A stretch of 64,000 nucleotides of DNA from Sphingomonas sp. Leaf21. GTDB lineage: Bacteria > Pseudomonadota > Alphaproteobacteria > Sphingomonadales > Sphingomonadaceae. The stretch spans positions 1 to 64,000 of the forward strand of contig NZ_CAKASM010000002.1 of assembly GCF_916858675.1 (NCBI RefSeq), given 5' to 3'. Both the position numbers and the translations under genes were made by a program. This document shows positions 7,228 through 15,277 of the stretch, piece by piece (positions within the stretch are counted from its first letter, which is position 1; every line of letters begins with the position of its first letter). A model generated the notes under the pieces. It was not told where the DNA came from and made no database searches. It saw only the letters and a list, made by a program, of their open reading frames with translations.

Positions 7228-9441
7228 ATGGAAGTCAGCAGGCGCAACATACTGATCGGCGGGGGGGCGGGGGCCGGATTGCTGGTCGCGTGGAGCCTGT
7301 GGCCGCGCGCCTATGCGCCGAACCTGACCGTCAATCCCGGCGAACAGGCGTTCGGTGCCTGGTTGAAGATCGGCCTCGACGGGATCGTGACCGTCGCGGT
7401 GCCGCAGGCCGAACATGGCCAGGGCATCGTCACCGCGCTGGCGCAGATCGTCGCGGACGAACTCGGCGCAGACTGGCGGACGGTGGCGGTCGAGCCCGCC
7501 CCGATCAGCCCGCTCTACGCCAACCCGGTGGGCGTCGATTCGCTGTTCGAGGGGGCGTTCGACCGCGTGCCCGAGGGGTTTCGCGACGAATGGCTGCGCC
7601 GCGACATGGTCATGCTGACCGGCGGGTCCAGTTCGATCCGCATGTTCGAGGAGCCCGCGCGCGCCGCGGCGGTCACCGCCCGCGTGCTGATGGCGCAGGC
7701 CGCCGCGCGCCGCTGGGGCGTCGACTGGACGCTGTGCGAGGCGAAGCAGGGCTTCATCACCCAGGGGCAGAGGCGGCTACGCTTCGCCGAACTGGCCGAG
7801 GCGGCGGCGAGCGAGACCGTGCCCGATCCCCTGCCGCTCGGCAGCGGTGGTGCTGGTCAGTTGGCCGGGCGGGAATTGCCCCGTCTCGATTCGCCGGCCA
7901 AGATCGACGGTTCGGCCAATTTCACCGCCGATATCCGCCTGCCCGAGATGGTGCATGTCGCGATCCGCCATGCGCCGTTGGGCACGGTGCGGGCGATCCG
8001 GTCGAACCGCGATGCCGCGATGACGATAACCGGCGTGGTCGATGTGATCGAGGGCGCGGACTGGATCGCGGTCGCCGCCGCAAGCTGGTGGATCGCGCAA
8101 AAGGGGCTCGATGCCGCCGCTCCGCAGGCGATCACTCCGGCACCGGGCGTGAGCAGTGCCGGGATCGCGCATCGGCTCGAACAGGCGCTGCGCGACGACG
8201 GGCGGCTTGCCTCTTCGCACGGCGATATCGCGAGCGCGCTGGAGGGAGGCGGGCTGGTCGAGGCACAATACCGCGTCGGGGTCGGCGTCCATGCCGCGAT
8301 CGAACCGCGTGCGGCGGTGGCGGCGTGGAATGACGGCGGGCTGGAACTCTGGGTGCCGACCCAGGTTCCCGCTCGGGTCCGCGCGCTGGCGGCCGAGGCG
8401 GCAGGATTGTCGCCCGACCGGGTGACCGTCCACCCCATGCCGATCGGCGGCTCCTTCGGCGTCGCGCTGGAGTCCGAGGCGGCGGTGCAGGCGGCGACGA
8501 TCGCGGCGAAGCTGAAACGTCCGGTCAACCTGCAATGGTCGCGCGCCGACGATCTGCGCCGCGACGCCTTTCGCGCGCCCGTGATCGCGAAGCTGACCGC
8601 GCGGCTCGACCGGGATCGCATCACCGGCTGGCGAAGCCGGATCGCGACCCCCGCGACCGGCCCCGACCTGGCGCGACGGGTGATGCCCGGCACGCCAGCG
8701 CGCTGGGGGATGCGCGGGCTGGGGCGGGGGGATGCCTATGCGATGGGCGGGGCGGTGCCGCCCTATGCGATCCCCGCGCTGGCGGTGCATCATCACCGCG
8801 CCGAGCTGCCTATCCCGACCGGCCATGTCCGGGGCGGCGCCCATGTCGCCAATGTCTTCGCCAGCGAGTCGTTCGTCGACGAACTCGCCGCGCGCGCGGG
8901 TGCCGATCCGCTGGCGTGGCGCATCCGGATGCTGGGCGATGATCCGCGTCTGGCACGCTGCCTGTCCACCGCCGCGTCGCTGGGTGGATGGGAAGGCGGC
9001 GGCGCGGGAAGTGGGCAGGGCGTCGCGGCGCACGGCTTTCGCGGCAGCCATGTCGCAATTCTGGCCGAGGTGCATCGGGGCGAGGGCGGGCCCCCGGTGG
9101 TCGACCGGCTGGTCGCCGCCGTCGATTGCGGGCGTATCATCAACCCCGATCTGGTTCGCCAGCAGATCGAGGGCGGCCTGCTGTTCGGGCTCGCCAATCT
9201 GTTCGGCGCGGATATCGGCTTCGCGCGCGGGCTGGCCGGGCCGGTGCGGCTGGGCGCGCTGGCGCTGCCGCGCCTCGCCGACACGCCCGACATCACGGTC
9301 GAGCTGATCGCCTCCGACGAGGCGCCGGGTGGAGTCGGGGAACTGGCGGTGCCGCCGGTCGCGCCCGCCATCGCCAATGCGCTCGCCACCCTGCCCGGCT
9401 TCCCACGGATACGAAGCCTGCCGATGGAGTTGTCCGCCTGA
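7228..9441 (+). CDS. Molybdopterin-binding oxidoreductase large subunit, IorB-like, Tat-exported
   Basis: A 737-aa member of the xanthine dehydrogenase/aldehyde oxidase superfamily, of the isoquinoline 1-oxidoreductase beta (IorB) type. The N-terminus is a twin-arginine signal (SRRNILIGGGAGAGLL), so the protein is exported folded. Moco-domain motifs include PQAEHGQGIVTALAQI and GGSFGVALE, and a C-terminal GGVGE block. A GTG at 7225 is an alternative start one codon earlier. IorB proteins normally pair with a small 2Fe-2S subunit (IorA) and a c-type cytochrome; neither is adjacent. The stop codon overlaps the hemH start (TGATG). The substrate is unknown. Confidence 0.88.
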   Translation: MEVSRRNILIGGGAGAGLLVAWSLWPRAYAPNLTVNPGEQAFGAWLKIGLDGIVTVAVPQAEHGQGIVTALAQIVADELGADWRTVAVEPAPISPLYANPVGVDSLFEGAFDRVPEGFRDEWLRRDMVMLTGGSSSIRMFEEPARAAAVTARVLMAQAAARRWGVDWTLCEAKQGFITQGQRRLRFAELAEAAASETVPDPLPLGSGGAGQLAGRELPRLDSPAKIDGSANFTADIRLPEMVHVAIRHAPLGTVRAIRSNRDAAMTITGVVDVIEGADWIAVAAASWWIAQKGLDAAAPQAITPAPGVSSAGIAHRLEQALRDDGRLASSHGDIASALEGGGLVEAQYRVGVGVHAAIEPRAAVAAWNDGGLELWVPTQVPARVRALAAEAAGLSPDRVTVHPMPIGGSFGVALESEAAVQAATIAAKLKRPVNLQWSRADDLRRDAFRAPVIAKLTARLDRDRITGWRSRIATPATGPDLARRVMPGTPARWGMRGLGRGDAYAMGGAVPPYAIPALAVHHHRAELPIPTGHVRGGAHVANVFASESFVDELAARAGADPLAWRIRMLGDDPRLARCLSTAASLGGWEGGGAGSGQGVAAHGFRGSHVAILAEVHRGEGGPPVVDRLVAAVDCGRIINPDLVRQQIEGGLLFGLANLFGADIGFARGLAGPVRLGALALPRLADTPDITVELIASDEAPGGVGELAVPPVAPAIANALATLPGFPRIRSLPMELSA

Positions 9442-10454
9442 TGCTGCCCCCCGATCATCCCCCCGTGCCGCGCCCGAAGATCGGCGTGCTGTTGATGAAC
9501 CTGGGGACGCCCGATGCGCCCGAGCCGCGCGCGGTGAAGCGGTATCTGCGCGAATTCCTGTCCGATCGGCGCGTCATCGAGATCCCGGCGCTCCTCTGGC
9601 AGCCGATCCTGCGCGGAATCATCCTGAACACCCGGCCCAAAAAGTCGGCCCATGCCTATTCGCTGGTCTGGTCCGATGGCGGTTCGCCACTGGCGGCGAT
9701 CACGCGGGCGCAGGCGGTGGCGCTCAAGGATATGTTCGGGGCGGAGGTCATGGTCGACTGGGCGATGCGCTATGGCCGCCCCGCCATCGCCGATCGGGTG
9801 CAGGCGATGAAGGATGCGGGATGCGAGCGCATCCTGCTCGCGCCGCTCTATCCGCAATATTGCGCGGCGACGACCGCCACCGCCAACGATCGCGCCTTCG
9901 CGCATCTGGCGACGATGCGTTGGCAACCCGCGATCCGTACCCTGCCGCCGTATCATGACGACCCGCTCTATATCGATGCGCTGAAGACGCAGGTGGAGGC
10001 ACAGCTCGCCACGCTCGACTTCGAGCCCGAGGCGATCGTCGCCAGCTTCCACGGCATGCCGCAGCGGACGCTCGAGCTGGGCGACCCCTATCACTGCCAT
10101 TGCCGGAAGACCGCGCGCCTTCTGGCCGAGGCTTTGAAGGACATGCTCGGCGCGCGCGAATTGCTGGTCGCGTTCCAGTCGCGATTCGGGCGCGCCAAAT
10201 GGCTCGAACCCGCGACCGACACGACGCTGGAGGCGCTGCCGGGACGCGGAATTCGCAAGGTGGCGATTCTCGCTCCGGGATTCTCGGCGGACTGTATCGA
10301 GACGCTGGAGGAGCTGGCGATCCGGGGACGCGAGAGTTTCGAGAGCGCGGGTGGAACGCATTTCGCCTATCTTCCGTGTCTTAACGATAGCGAGGTCGGT
10401 GTCGCCATGCTGCGCGGATTGATCGATCGCGAACTGCAAGGCTGGTTGCCGTAA
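9441..10454 (+). CDS. hemH: Ferrochelatase
   Basis: A 337-aa enzyme that inserts ferrous iron into protoporphyrin IX, the last step of protoheme synthesis. The catalytic His is H204 in ASFHGMPQR, and the conserved acidic cluster is in GFSADCIETLEE (E287, E290). A Cys pair lies in PYHCHCRKTA. The start ATG at 9441 shares one base with the stop of the preceding oxidoreductase gene. Translational coupling to an exported molybdoenzyme is unusual, and the link may be only positional. The length is normal for the family. Confidence 0.95.
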   Translation: MLPPDHPPVPRPKIGVLLMNLGTPDAPEPRAVKRYLREFLSDRRVIEIPALLWQPILRGIILNTRPKKSAHAYSLVWSDGGSPLAAITRAQAVALKDMFGAEVMVDWAMRYGRPAIADRVQAMKDAGCERILLAPLYPQYCAATTATANDRAFAHLATMRWQPAIRTLPPYHDDPLYIDALKTQVEAQLATLDFEPEAIVASFHGMPQRTLELGDPYHCHCRKTARLLAEALKDMLGARELLVAFQSRFGRAKWLEPATDTTLEALPGRGIRKVAILAPGFSADCIETLEELAIRGRESFESAGGTHFAYLPCLNDSEVGVAMLRGLIDRELQGWLP

Positions 10455-10540
10455 CGTAATATTCCATTTCGCCCGGGCCTTTGGCATTGCGGATGGCGTG
10501 TGCCCCTTTTAAGCCACAATCTCAAAATGGGAGAGGTTGA

Positions 10541-11263
10541 ATGGCACGGGTCGCGATTGTGACGGGTGGTACGCGCGGTATCGGCGAGGCGATCAGCCTG
10601 GCCTTGAAGGAGGCGGGCGTCACCGTTGCCGCCAATTACGCGGGCAACGACGAACGCGCCCGCGAATTTTCGGAACGCACCGGGATCAAGGCCTATAAGT
10701 GGGACGTCGCCGATTATGACGCGGTCCAGGCGGGCGTCGCGCAGGTCGCCGAGGAACTCGGCCCGGTCGACATCGTCGTCAACAATGCGGGCATCACCCG
10801 TGACGGCACGCTGCTCAAGATGACCTATCAGATGTGGAAGGAGGTCATGGACACCAACCTGGGCGGTTGCTTCAACATGGCCAAGGCGGTGTTCCCCGGG
10901 ATGCGCGAACGCAAATGGGGGCGTATCGTCAATATCGGCTCGATCAACGGCCAGGCGGGCCAATATGGCCAGGTCAACTACGCCGCCGCGAAGTCGGGCA
11001 TCCACGGTTTCACCAAGGCGCTGGCGCAGGAGGGCGCGCGCGTCGGCGTGACCGTCAACGCGATCGCACCTGGCTATATCGATACCGACATGGTCGCCGC
11101 CGTTCCCGCCGATGTGCTGGAGAAGATCGTCGCCAAGATCCCGGTCGGTCGCCTGGGCCAGGCGCACGAGATCGCACGCGGCGTCGCCTTCCTCTGTTCG
11201 GACGAAGCGGGCTTCGTCACCGGCTCGACCCTGTCGATCAACGGCGGTCAGCATATGTACTGA
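10541..11263 (+). CDS. phaB: Acetoacetyl-CoA reductase (NADPH)
   Basis: A 240-aa short-chain dehydrogenase reducing acetoacetyl-CoA to (R)-3-hydroxybutyryl-CoA for polyhydroxyalkanoate synthesis. The nucleotide loop is GGTRGIG (9-15), NNAG is at 81-84, and the catalytic set is S134, Y147 and K151 (YAAAK). PhaB-type features are WDVADYD and SINGQAGQYGQVNY. A FabG ketoacyl reductase is the closest alternative. GGGAGAGG before the ATG gives a clear ribosome binding site. No phaA or phaC gene is nearby, so the pathway must be completed elsewhere. Confidence 0.9.
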   Translation: MARVAIVTGGTRGIGEAISLALKEAGVTVAANYAGNDERAREFSERTGIKAYKWDVADYDAVQAGVAQVAEELGPVDIVVNNAGITRDGTLLKMTYQMWKEVMDTNLGGCFNMAKAVFPGMRERKWGRIVNIGSINGQAGQYGQVNYAAAKSGIHGFTKALAQEGARVGVTVNAIAPGYIDTDMVAAVPADVLEKIVAKIPVGRLGQAHEIARGVAFLCSDEAGFVTGSTLSINGGQHMY

Positions 11264-11296
11264 GGCGTATCGACTTTCATTTCGTGTCTTTTCATC

Positions 11297-11331
11297 TCTT
11301 CCCTCTCCCCTCAGAGAGAGGCGAGGGAAGA
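11297..11331. repeat. Stem-loop after phaB
   Basis: TCTTCCCTC (11297-11305) pairs with GAGGGAAGA (11323-11331) around a 17-base loop. There is no T run, so it is probably an RNA-stabilising hairpin or a dispersed repeat rather than a strong terminator. Confidence 0.45.
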
Positions 11332-11371
11332 GGAAGAGCCATTTGAATGTCGAGCGGGTCGGTGCCGACCC

Positions 11372-11411
11372 AAAAAAGAAACGCCGACCTCCGGTGGGGA
11401 GATCGGCGTTT
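11372..11411 (-). terminator. Terminator of the glycine-zipper gene
   Basis: AAACGCCGA (11379-11387) pairs with TCGGCGTTT (11403-11411), with further pairing inside. On the minus strand the stem is followed by a T run (complement of the A6 at 11372-11377). It lies about 70 bases beyond the stop of the 11480-11818 gene. Confidence 0.7.
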
Positions 11412-11479
11412 CGTCCTCGATACGCTACGCGAGGACTTTCAGGGCGGGTAGGCCGATGGGGGCCGCCCGCCCTAACCGT

Positions 11480-11818
11480 TTAGCGGCAATAGCCGGGGCG
11501 CCCCGACCGCTCGATCGCGCGGCCCGCCAGCGCGCCCGCGCCGCCGCCGATCAGCGTGCCCAGCGTCCGGTCGCCGCGCATGTCGATCGTCCGGCCCAGC
11601 AGGCCGCCCGCGACCGCACCGACGATGGTGCCGGTCGTGCCCGAGCGGCGGCACTTGCTGTCGCGATATTCCGCCGCCGCGCCGTCGCGATAGCCGCGAT
11701 CATAGCGGTCGGCATGATGCGCCCGACGATACCGGTGCGCGTCGGCCGCGGTGGCGGGCAGCACGGCGCCGCCAAGCATCGCCAGCGTGGTCGCGGCCAG
11801 GGTCAGGGTCTTCATCAT
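11480..11818 (-). CDS. Exported glycine-zipper 2TM domain protein
   Basis: A 112-aa protein with an N-terminal signal peptide (residues 1 to about 25, ending ATAAD). A basic, Tyr/His/Arg-rich linker follows, then a glycine-zipper 2TM segment (GAVAGGLLGR and GGGAGALAGR). Such modules insert in or sit at the outer membrane, as in SlyB/Rick17kDa proteins. Cys residues in KCRR and at the C-terminus (GYCR) could form a disulfide. The start at 11818 is chosen because GGGAG lies 7 bases upstream. The exact function is unknown; an envelope-structural role is inferred. Confidence 0.82.
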   Translation of the reverse strand: MMKTLTLAATTLAMLGGAVLPATAADAHRYRRAHHADRYDRGYRDGAAAEYRDSKCRRSGTTGTIVGAVAGGLLGRTIDMRGDRTLGTLIGGGAGALAGRAIERSGRPGYCR

Positions 11819-11999
11819 CGTCTCACTCCCGAAACTCTTTCCGATCGACGGTCCCGCCCGTCGTCGCTGATCCGGTATTGGCGACCCGGCGTTGAGCGCT
11901 TCCTGAATGCCCTCGTTATCGTTCGTTAAGGGAGCGATATGGTCGCCGTGTCGCGGGAAACGGGCTGTCGGTGCGCGTCGCAATGCGTATGAGGCGGCG

Positions 12000-13013
12000 A
12001 TGCGTATTCTTCTCTCCTGCCTGCTGATCCTGGCGCTCGTGCCGGGTTGGGCGGGGCGCGATCGCCTGCCGCTCTATGAAGGGCCGCCGCAGATGGACGC
12101 GAAGCGGATCGCGCTCGATCCGGCCGATCCCGCGCGACGGCGGCTCGGCGCGCTGACCTATCTCGGCGGCGTCGAACTCACCAGCCGTATGCCCGCCTTT
12201 GGCGGCTTCTCGTCGCTGACCGTGGAGGGCGATCGTTTCATGCTGCTCAGCGACGGCGGCAATATCGCGCGCTTCACGATGGGGCGCGACTGGAAGCCGC
12301 ATGGCCTGCGCTTCGACAATCTCCCTGCGGGGCCGGGGACGGGCTGGCTCAAGTCCGATCGGGACAGCGAATCGATGACGCTCGATCCGAAGACCGGGAC
12401 GCTGTGGGTGGGGTTCGAGGACTTCAACCAGATCTGGCGCTACGCCCCCGATTTCGCCCGCGTGGAGGGCTATGTCGCGCCGCCGGCCATGGCGAACTGG
12501 CCGTCCAATGGCGGGCCCGAGTCGCTGGCACGGATGCCAGACGGCCGATTTGTCACCATCTCCGAAGAGGCCAGGATCGCGAAGCCGCGCTGGCGGGGCA
12601 GCGAGGTGGCGCGCCGCTGGAGCCGCCAGGGTCTGATCTTCGCCAGCGATCCGCTACGCGATCGGCCCCGGCGATTCGCGTATATGGTTTCACCCTATCA
12701 CGATGTCGCGGACGCCACCGCGCTGCCCGACGCGTCGCTGATCGTGGTGGAGCGGCGCTTCCGCCTGCCGTTCCGCTTCTCCAACCGGATCATGCTCGTC
12801 CCCGCCGCCGCGGTGGCGCCGGGCAGGGTGGCAAGGGGGCATCTGCTCGCCGAGCTCGATTCGCCGCTGATCCACGACAATTTCGAAGGGGTGGCCGTGA
12901 CGCACGAAGCCGGGGCGACGATCCTGTGGCTGGTGTCCGACGACAACCAGCTGGTGCTGCAGCACAGCTATCTGCTCAAATTCCGGCTGGATCTGCCGTC
13001 TGTCGGGCGGTGA
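12000..13013 (+). CDS. Esterase-like activity of phytase family protein, secreted
   Basis: A 337-aa protein with an N-terminal signal peptide (MRILLSCLLILALVPGWAG). The remainder matches the phytase-like beta-propeller family (PF13449), with the early block GGFSSLTVEGDRFMLLSDGG and DSESMTLDPKTGTLWVGFED further on. Family members are periplasmic or extracellular; the activity is not well defined. The ATG at 12000 follows a weak GAGGCGGCG ribosome site. It stands alone between two minus-strand genes, and its stop is followed by a bidirectional hairpin. Confidence 0.82.
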   Translation: MRILLSCLLILALVPGWAGRDRLPLYEGPPQMDAKRIALDPADPARRRLGALTYLGGVELTSRMPAFGGFSSLTVEGDRFMLLSDGGNIARFTMGRDWKPHGLRFDNLPAGPGTGWLKSDRDSESMTLDPKTGTLWVGFEDFNQIWRYAPDFARVEGYVAPPAMANWPSNGGPESLARMPDGRFVTISEEARIAKPRWRGSEVARRWSRQGLIFASDPLRDRPRRFAYMVSPYHDVADATALPDASLIVVERRFRLPFRFSNRIMLVPAAAVAPGRVARGHLLAELDSPLIHDNFEGVAVTHEAGATILWLVSDDNQLVLQHSYLLKFRLDLPSVGR

Positions 13014-13045
13014 TTCGGAAGCCAGGCCCCGCCACCCCAACGACG

Positions 13046-13075
13046 AAAACCCGCCGCTCCGGGGAGCGGCGGGCT
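13046..13075. terminator. Bidirectional terminator between phytase-like gene and rpmB
   Basis: CCCGCCGCT (13050-13058) pairs with AGCGGCGGG (13065-13073) around a 6-base loop. On the minus strand it is followed by GTTTTCG, which suits rpmB. It lies between the 3' ends of two convergent genes. Confidence 0.75.
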
Positions 13076-13101
13076 TCAACCCGTCAACCGACAGTCGCGA
13101 A

Positions 13102-13410
13102 TTATGCGGCGGCGGCTTCGGTCTTGGCGGCGGCCAGCTTCTTCACGACGTCGCGCTTCAGGCGACGCACGCGCAGCGAAAGCTGGTCGTCCGAGGTCTT
13201 GACCAGCCAGTTGTCCAGGCCGCCATTATGCTCGACCGAACGCAGGCCGTGGGTCGAGACGCGCAGACGCACGCTCTTCTCGAGCGAATCGGAAATCAGC
13301 GTGACGTTCTGCAGGTTCGGCAGGAACGTGCGCTTGGTCTTGTTGTTGGCGTGGGAAACGTTGTTACCCACCTGCCGGCCCTTGCCGGTCAGCTCGCAAA
13401 TGCGCGACAT
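13102..13410 (-). CDS. rpmB: 50S ribosomal protein L28
   Basis: A 102-aa L28 protein of the large ribosomal subunit. It begins [21 protein letters not shown] and continues with [13 protein letters not shown], both diagnostic. The C-terminal 20 residues are an Ala/Lys-rich tail ([13 protein letters not shown]), longer than in E. coli L28 but usual in alphaproteobacteria. A promoter is visible upstream on the same strand and a hairpin terminator downstream, so it is a single-gene unit. rpmG does not accompany it. Confidence 0.97.
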   Translation of the reverse strand: MSRICELTGKGRQVGNNVSHANNKTKRTFLPNLQNVTLISDSLEKSVRLRVSTHGLRSVEHNGGLDNWLVKTSDDQLSLRVRRLKRDVVKKLAAAKTEAAAA

Positions 13411-13451
13411 GATCGTTATCCTGGTTTCAGGCAGTGCCCGGAAAGGCCGCG

Positions 13452-13480
13452 CCGATACCCCGTCCCGGGGGGCACGTCAA
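13452..13480 (-). promoter_or_regulatory. Candidate rpmB promoter
   Basis: On the minus strand, TTGACG (13480-13475), 17 bases, TATCGG (13457-13452). The start codon is 42 bases beyond the -10. The -35 is good and the -10 mediocre. Confidence 0.5.
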
Positions 13481-13561
13481 CCGATTCCCGGTTTTTTGCG
13501 CGTGCAACCGTGCCGTCGGCAGGTGCGTTGTTACGGCAACGAACCTGTTGGAGCCAGAGTC

Positions 13562-13774
13562 ATGCGCGCCTTTCTTGTCCTAATCGGCATCGTCGTTCTG
13601 CTGGCCGCGGGTGCCATGGCGATGGGCTGGATCAGCATCGACCAGACCCGCCCCGCCGTCGTCCAGGCCCCGGCCTTCCGCGCCGAAGGGCCCAAGGTGT
13701 CGGTCGGCACCACCCAGAAGACCGTCGACGTGCCCACCGTCTCGGTGGAAAAGCCAGCCGATAACGCCCAATAA
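13562..13774 (+). CDS. Small single-span membrane protein, unknown
   Basis: A 70-aa protein with one hydrophobic segment (residues 3-23) and a periplasmic-side polar tail (TQKTVDVPTVSVEKPADNAQ). I do not recognise a family. The ATG at 13562 is preceded by TTGGAG about 9 bases away. The hydrophobic part could be a membrane anchor or an uncleaved signal. The stop codon TAA is the first of a tandem series inside a short repeat (13772-13817). It lies between divergent rpmB and tadA, so it may be transcribed alone or with tadA. Confidence 0.65.
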   Translation: MRAFLVLIGIVVLLAAGAMAMGWISIDQTRPAVVQAPAFRAEGPKVSVGTTQKTVDVPTVSVEKPADNAQ

Positions 13775-13817
13775 GGGGCCCAGTAAGGGGCCCAGTAAGG
13801 GCCCAGTAAGCGCCCAG
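13772..13817. repeat. Tandem repeat of a TAA-containing 11-12-mer
   Basis: Four consecutive units: TAAGGGGCCCAG twice (12 bases each), then TAAGGGCCCAG and TAAGCGCCCAG (11 each). They begin exactly at the stop codon of the 70-aa gene. The last sense codons, GCCCAA, look like the tail of a further degenerate unit. Confidence 0.85.
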
Positions 13818-13877
13818 TAACAGGTGGCGCGCGAGCGAGCCCTTGCCCCGGCCATCGGCGCGGGGCAGGGAAGGGCG

Positions 13878-14327
13878 ATGTTTCCGCTCCCCGCCCCGAT
13901 GCGCGCCGCGCTCGACGCCGCCGCCCAGGCCGGGCTGGCGGGCGAGGTTCCGGTGGGCGCCGTCGTGGTGCGGGACGGCAGGGTGATCGCCACCGGCGCC
14001 AACGCCCCGCGCCGCCTGTGCGACCCCACCGCACATGCCGAGATCCAGGCGATTCGCGCGGCCGCGACGGTGCTGGGGCGTGACCGGCTGGAGGATTGCG
14101 ACCTGTGGGTCACGCTGGAGCCCTGCGCGATGTGCGCGGGCGCGATCGCCCATGCCCGGATCGCCCGTCTCTATTACGCCGCCAGCGACCCGAAGGGCGG
14201 CGCGGTCGAGCATGGGCCCCGCTTCTTCGCCCAGCCGACCTGCCATCACCGCCCCGATGTCTATACCGGCATGGGCGAGGGCGAGGCGGCGGCGCTGCTG
14301 CGCGAATTCTTCGCGGCGCGACGATAG
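13878..14327 (+). CDS. tadA: tRNA-specific adenosine-34 deaminase
   Basis: A 149-aa zinc deaminase converting wobble A34 to inosine in tRNA-Arg(ACG). The zinc and catalytic residues are H53 and E55 in TAHAEIQAIR, and C83 and C86 in EPCAMC. The following TadA block is ARLYYAASDPKGGAVEHG. The ATG at 13878 follows AGGGA 6 bases upstream; another ATG at 13899 would cut into the first helix. A guanine-deaminase-like paralogue is less likely given the C-terminal segment and length. Confidence 0.93.
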   Translation: MFPLPAPMRAALDAAAQAGLAGEVPVGAVVVRDGRVIATGANAPRRLCDPTAHAEIQAIRAAATVLGRDRLEDCDLWVTLEPCAMCAGAIAHARIARLYYAASDPKGGAVEHGPRFFAQPTCHHRPDVYTGMGEGEAAALLREFFAARR

Positions 14328-14377
14328 GAGCACCCGCGCAGGCCTGGGCCTTATCGGGCGATGCCGCCACCGACGTG

Positions 14378-14409
14378 AAAAGGGTCCGCCCGGCATGTCG
14401 GACGGACCC
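14378..14409 (-). terminator. Terminator of the OmpA lipoprotein gene
   Basis: GGGTCCG (14382-14388) pairs with CGGACCC (14403-14409), with additional inner pairing. On the minus strand it is followed by TTTTC. It lies 57 bases beyond the stop codon at 14466. Confidence 0.7.
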
Positions 14410-14465
14410 ATCATCGATAGCTGGGGATGCGACGCTCCGCGCAAGCAGGCGCCGCATCCCTCCGG

Positions 14466-15143
14466 TCAGCGCAGGTCGCCCTCGCGGATCGGCACGATCT
14501 TGATCTCGACGCGACGATTGGCGGCGCGGCCTTCCTCGGTGTCGTTCGACGCGATCGGCTGGGTCTTGCCGAAGCCGCGCGTGCCGATGCGGGCGGGCTG
14601 CACCCCGCGCGAGGCGAGATAGTCCGCCACCGCCACCGCACGCCGCTCCGACAGCGTCTGGTTATAGGCGTCGCTGCCGGTCGAATCGGTATGGCCGTAC
14701 ACGTCGATATAGGTCTGCTTATATTGCGACAGGATATCGGCCACCTGGTCCAGCGTCTGGCGGAACTGCGGCTGCACCTGCGACGAGTTATAGGCGAAGG
14801 TGATGCCCGAGGGCAGGTTGAGCAACAGGTCGTCGCCCTGGCGGACCACCTGCACGTCGGTGCCCGCGGTGCGCGCGCGCAGGTCGCGCTCCTGCTTGTC
14901 CATGTACGCGCCGATCCCGGCCCCGGCGAGGCCGCCGATGCCAGCGCCCAGGATCTTCTCGGTCCGGTCGTGACGCCCGCCGACGAGATCGCCGAGCAGA
15001 TAGCCGCCCACCGCCCCACCGAGACCGCCGATCGCGGTCTTGGACAGGCGACGCTCGCCCGTTTCCGGGTCGGTCGTGCAGCCGGACGTGACGACCAGCG
15101 CCGACAGCGCGGCCATGGTCAGGAATTTGGCGGATTTGGTCAT
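14466..15143 (-). CDS. OmpA-family outer-membrane lipoprotein
   Basis: A 225-aa lipoprotein. The lipobox VTSGC places the lipidated Cys at residue 22. A glycine-zipper region follows (GGLGGAVGGYLLGDLVGG and GAGIGGLAGAGIGAY). The C-terminal OmpA-like peptidoglycan-binding domain spans about residues 110-220 (YGHTDSTGSDAYNQTLSERR, NRRVEI). It should tether the outer membrane to peptidoglycan, like YiaD. The ATG at 15143 has AAGGA 8 bases upstream; another at 15149 is too close to it. An EcfG-type promoter precedes it, so general-stress control is predicted. Confidence 0.92.
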   Translation of the reverse strand: MTKSAKFLTMAALSALVVTSGCTTDPETGERRLSKTAIGGLGGAVGGYLLGDLVGGRHDRTEKILGAGIGGLAGAGIGAYMDKQERDLRARTAGTDVQVVRQGDDLLLNLPSGITFAYNSSQVQPQFRQTLDQVADILSQYKQTYIDVYGHTDSTGSDAYNQTLSERRAVAVADYLASRGVQPARIGTRGFGKTQPIASNDTEEGRAANRRVEIKIVPIREGDLR

Positions 15144-15174
15144 ACGCATAGTCCTTAGTCGCGTTTTCACCCCT

Positions 15175-15202
15175 GAAACGCGGGGTCGATCGGCCTTGTT
15201 CC
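15175..15202 (-). promoter_or_regulatory. EcfG (general stress) type promoter
   Basis: On the minus strand, GGAAC (15202-15198), 17 bases, CGTTTC (15180-15175). This is the alphaproteobacterial EcfG consensus GGAAC-N16/17-CGTT. The start codon of the OmpA lipoprotein is 31 bases beyond the -10, with a ribosome binding site between. Confidence 0.75.
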
Positions 15203-15277
15203 GGAGGCGAACTGAACGGAACATGACGACGGGAGTTGTCGAAGCCCCGTCCGCCCCGCTATGAGCACCCGATACCG

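Noticed and set aside
8988..9440. Extended N-terminus for ferrochelatase upstream of 9441
   Set aside because: It would overlap the oxidoreductase gene in another frame. The family start and TGATG coupling support 9441.
8793..10487. 564-aa minus-strand open frame spanning the oxidoreductase and hemH genes
   Set aside because: It is antisense to two well-supported genes and has no family features.
11456..11929. 157-aa plus-strand open frame opposite the glycine-zipper gene
   Set aside because: Antisense to a signal-peptide protein with a good ribosome site; Arg-rich without motifs.
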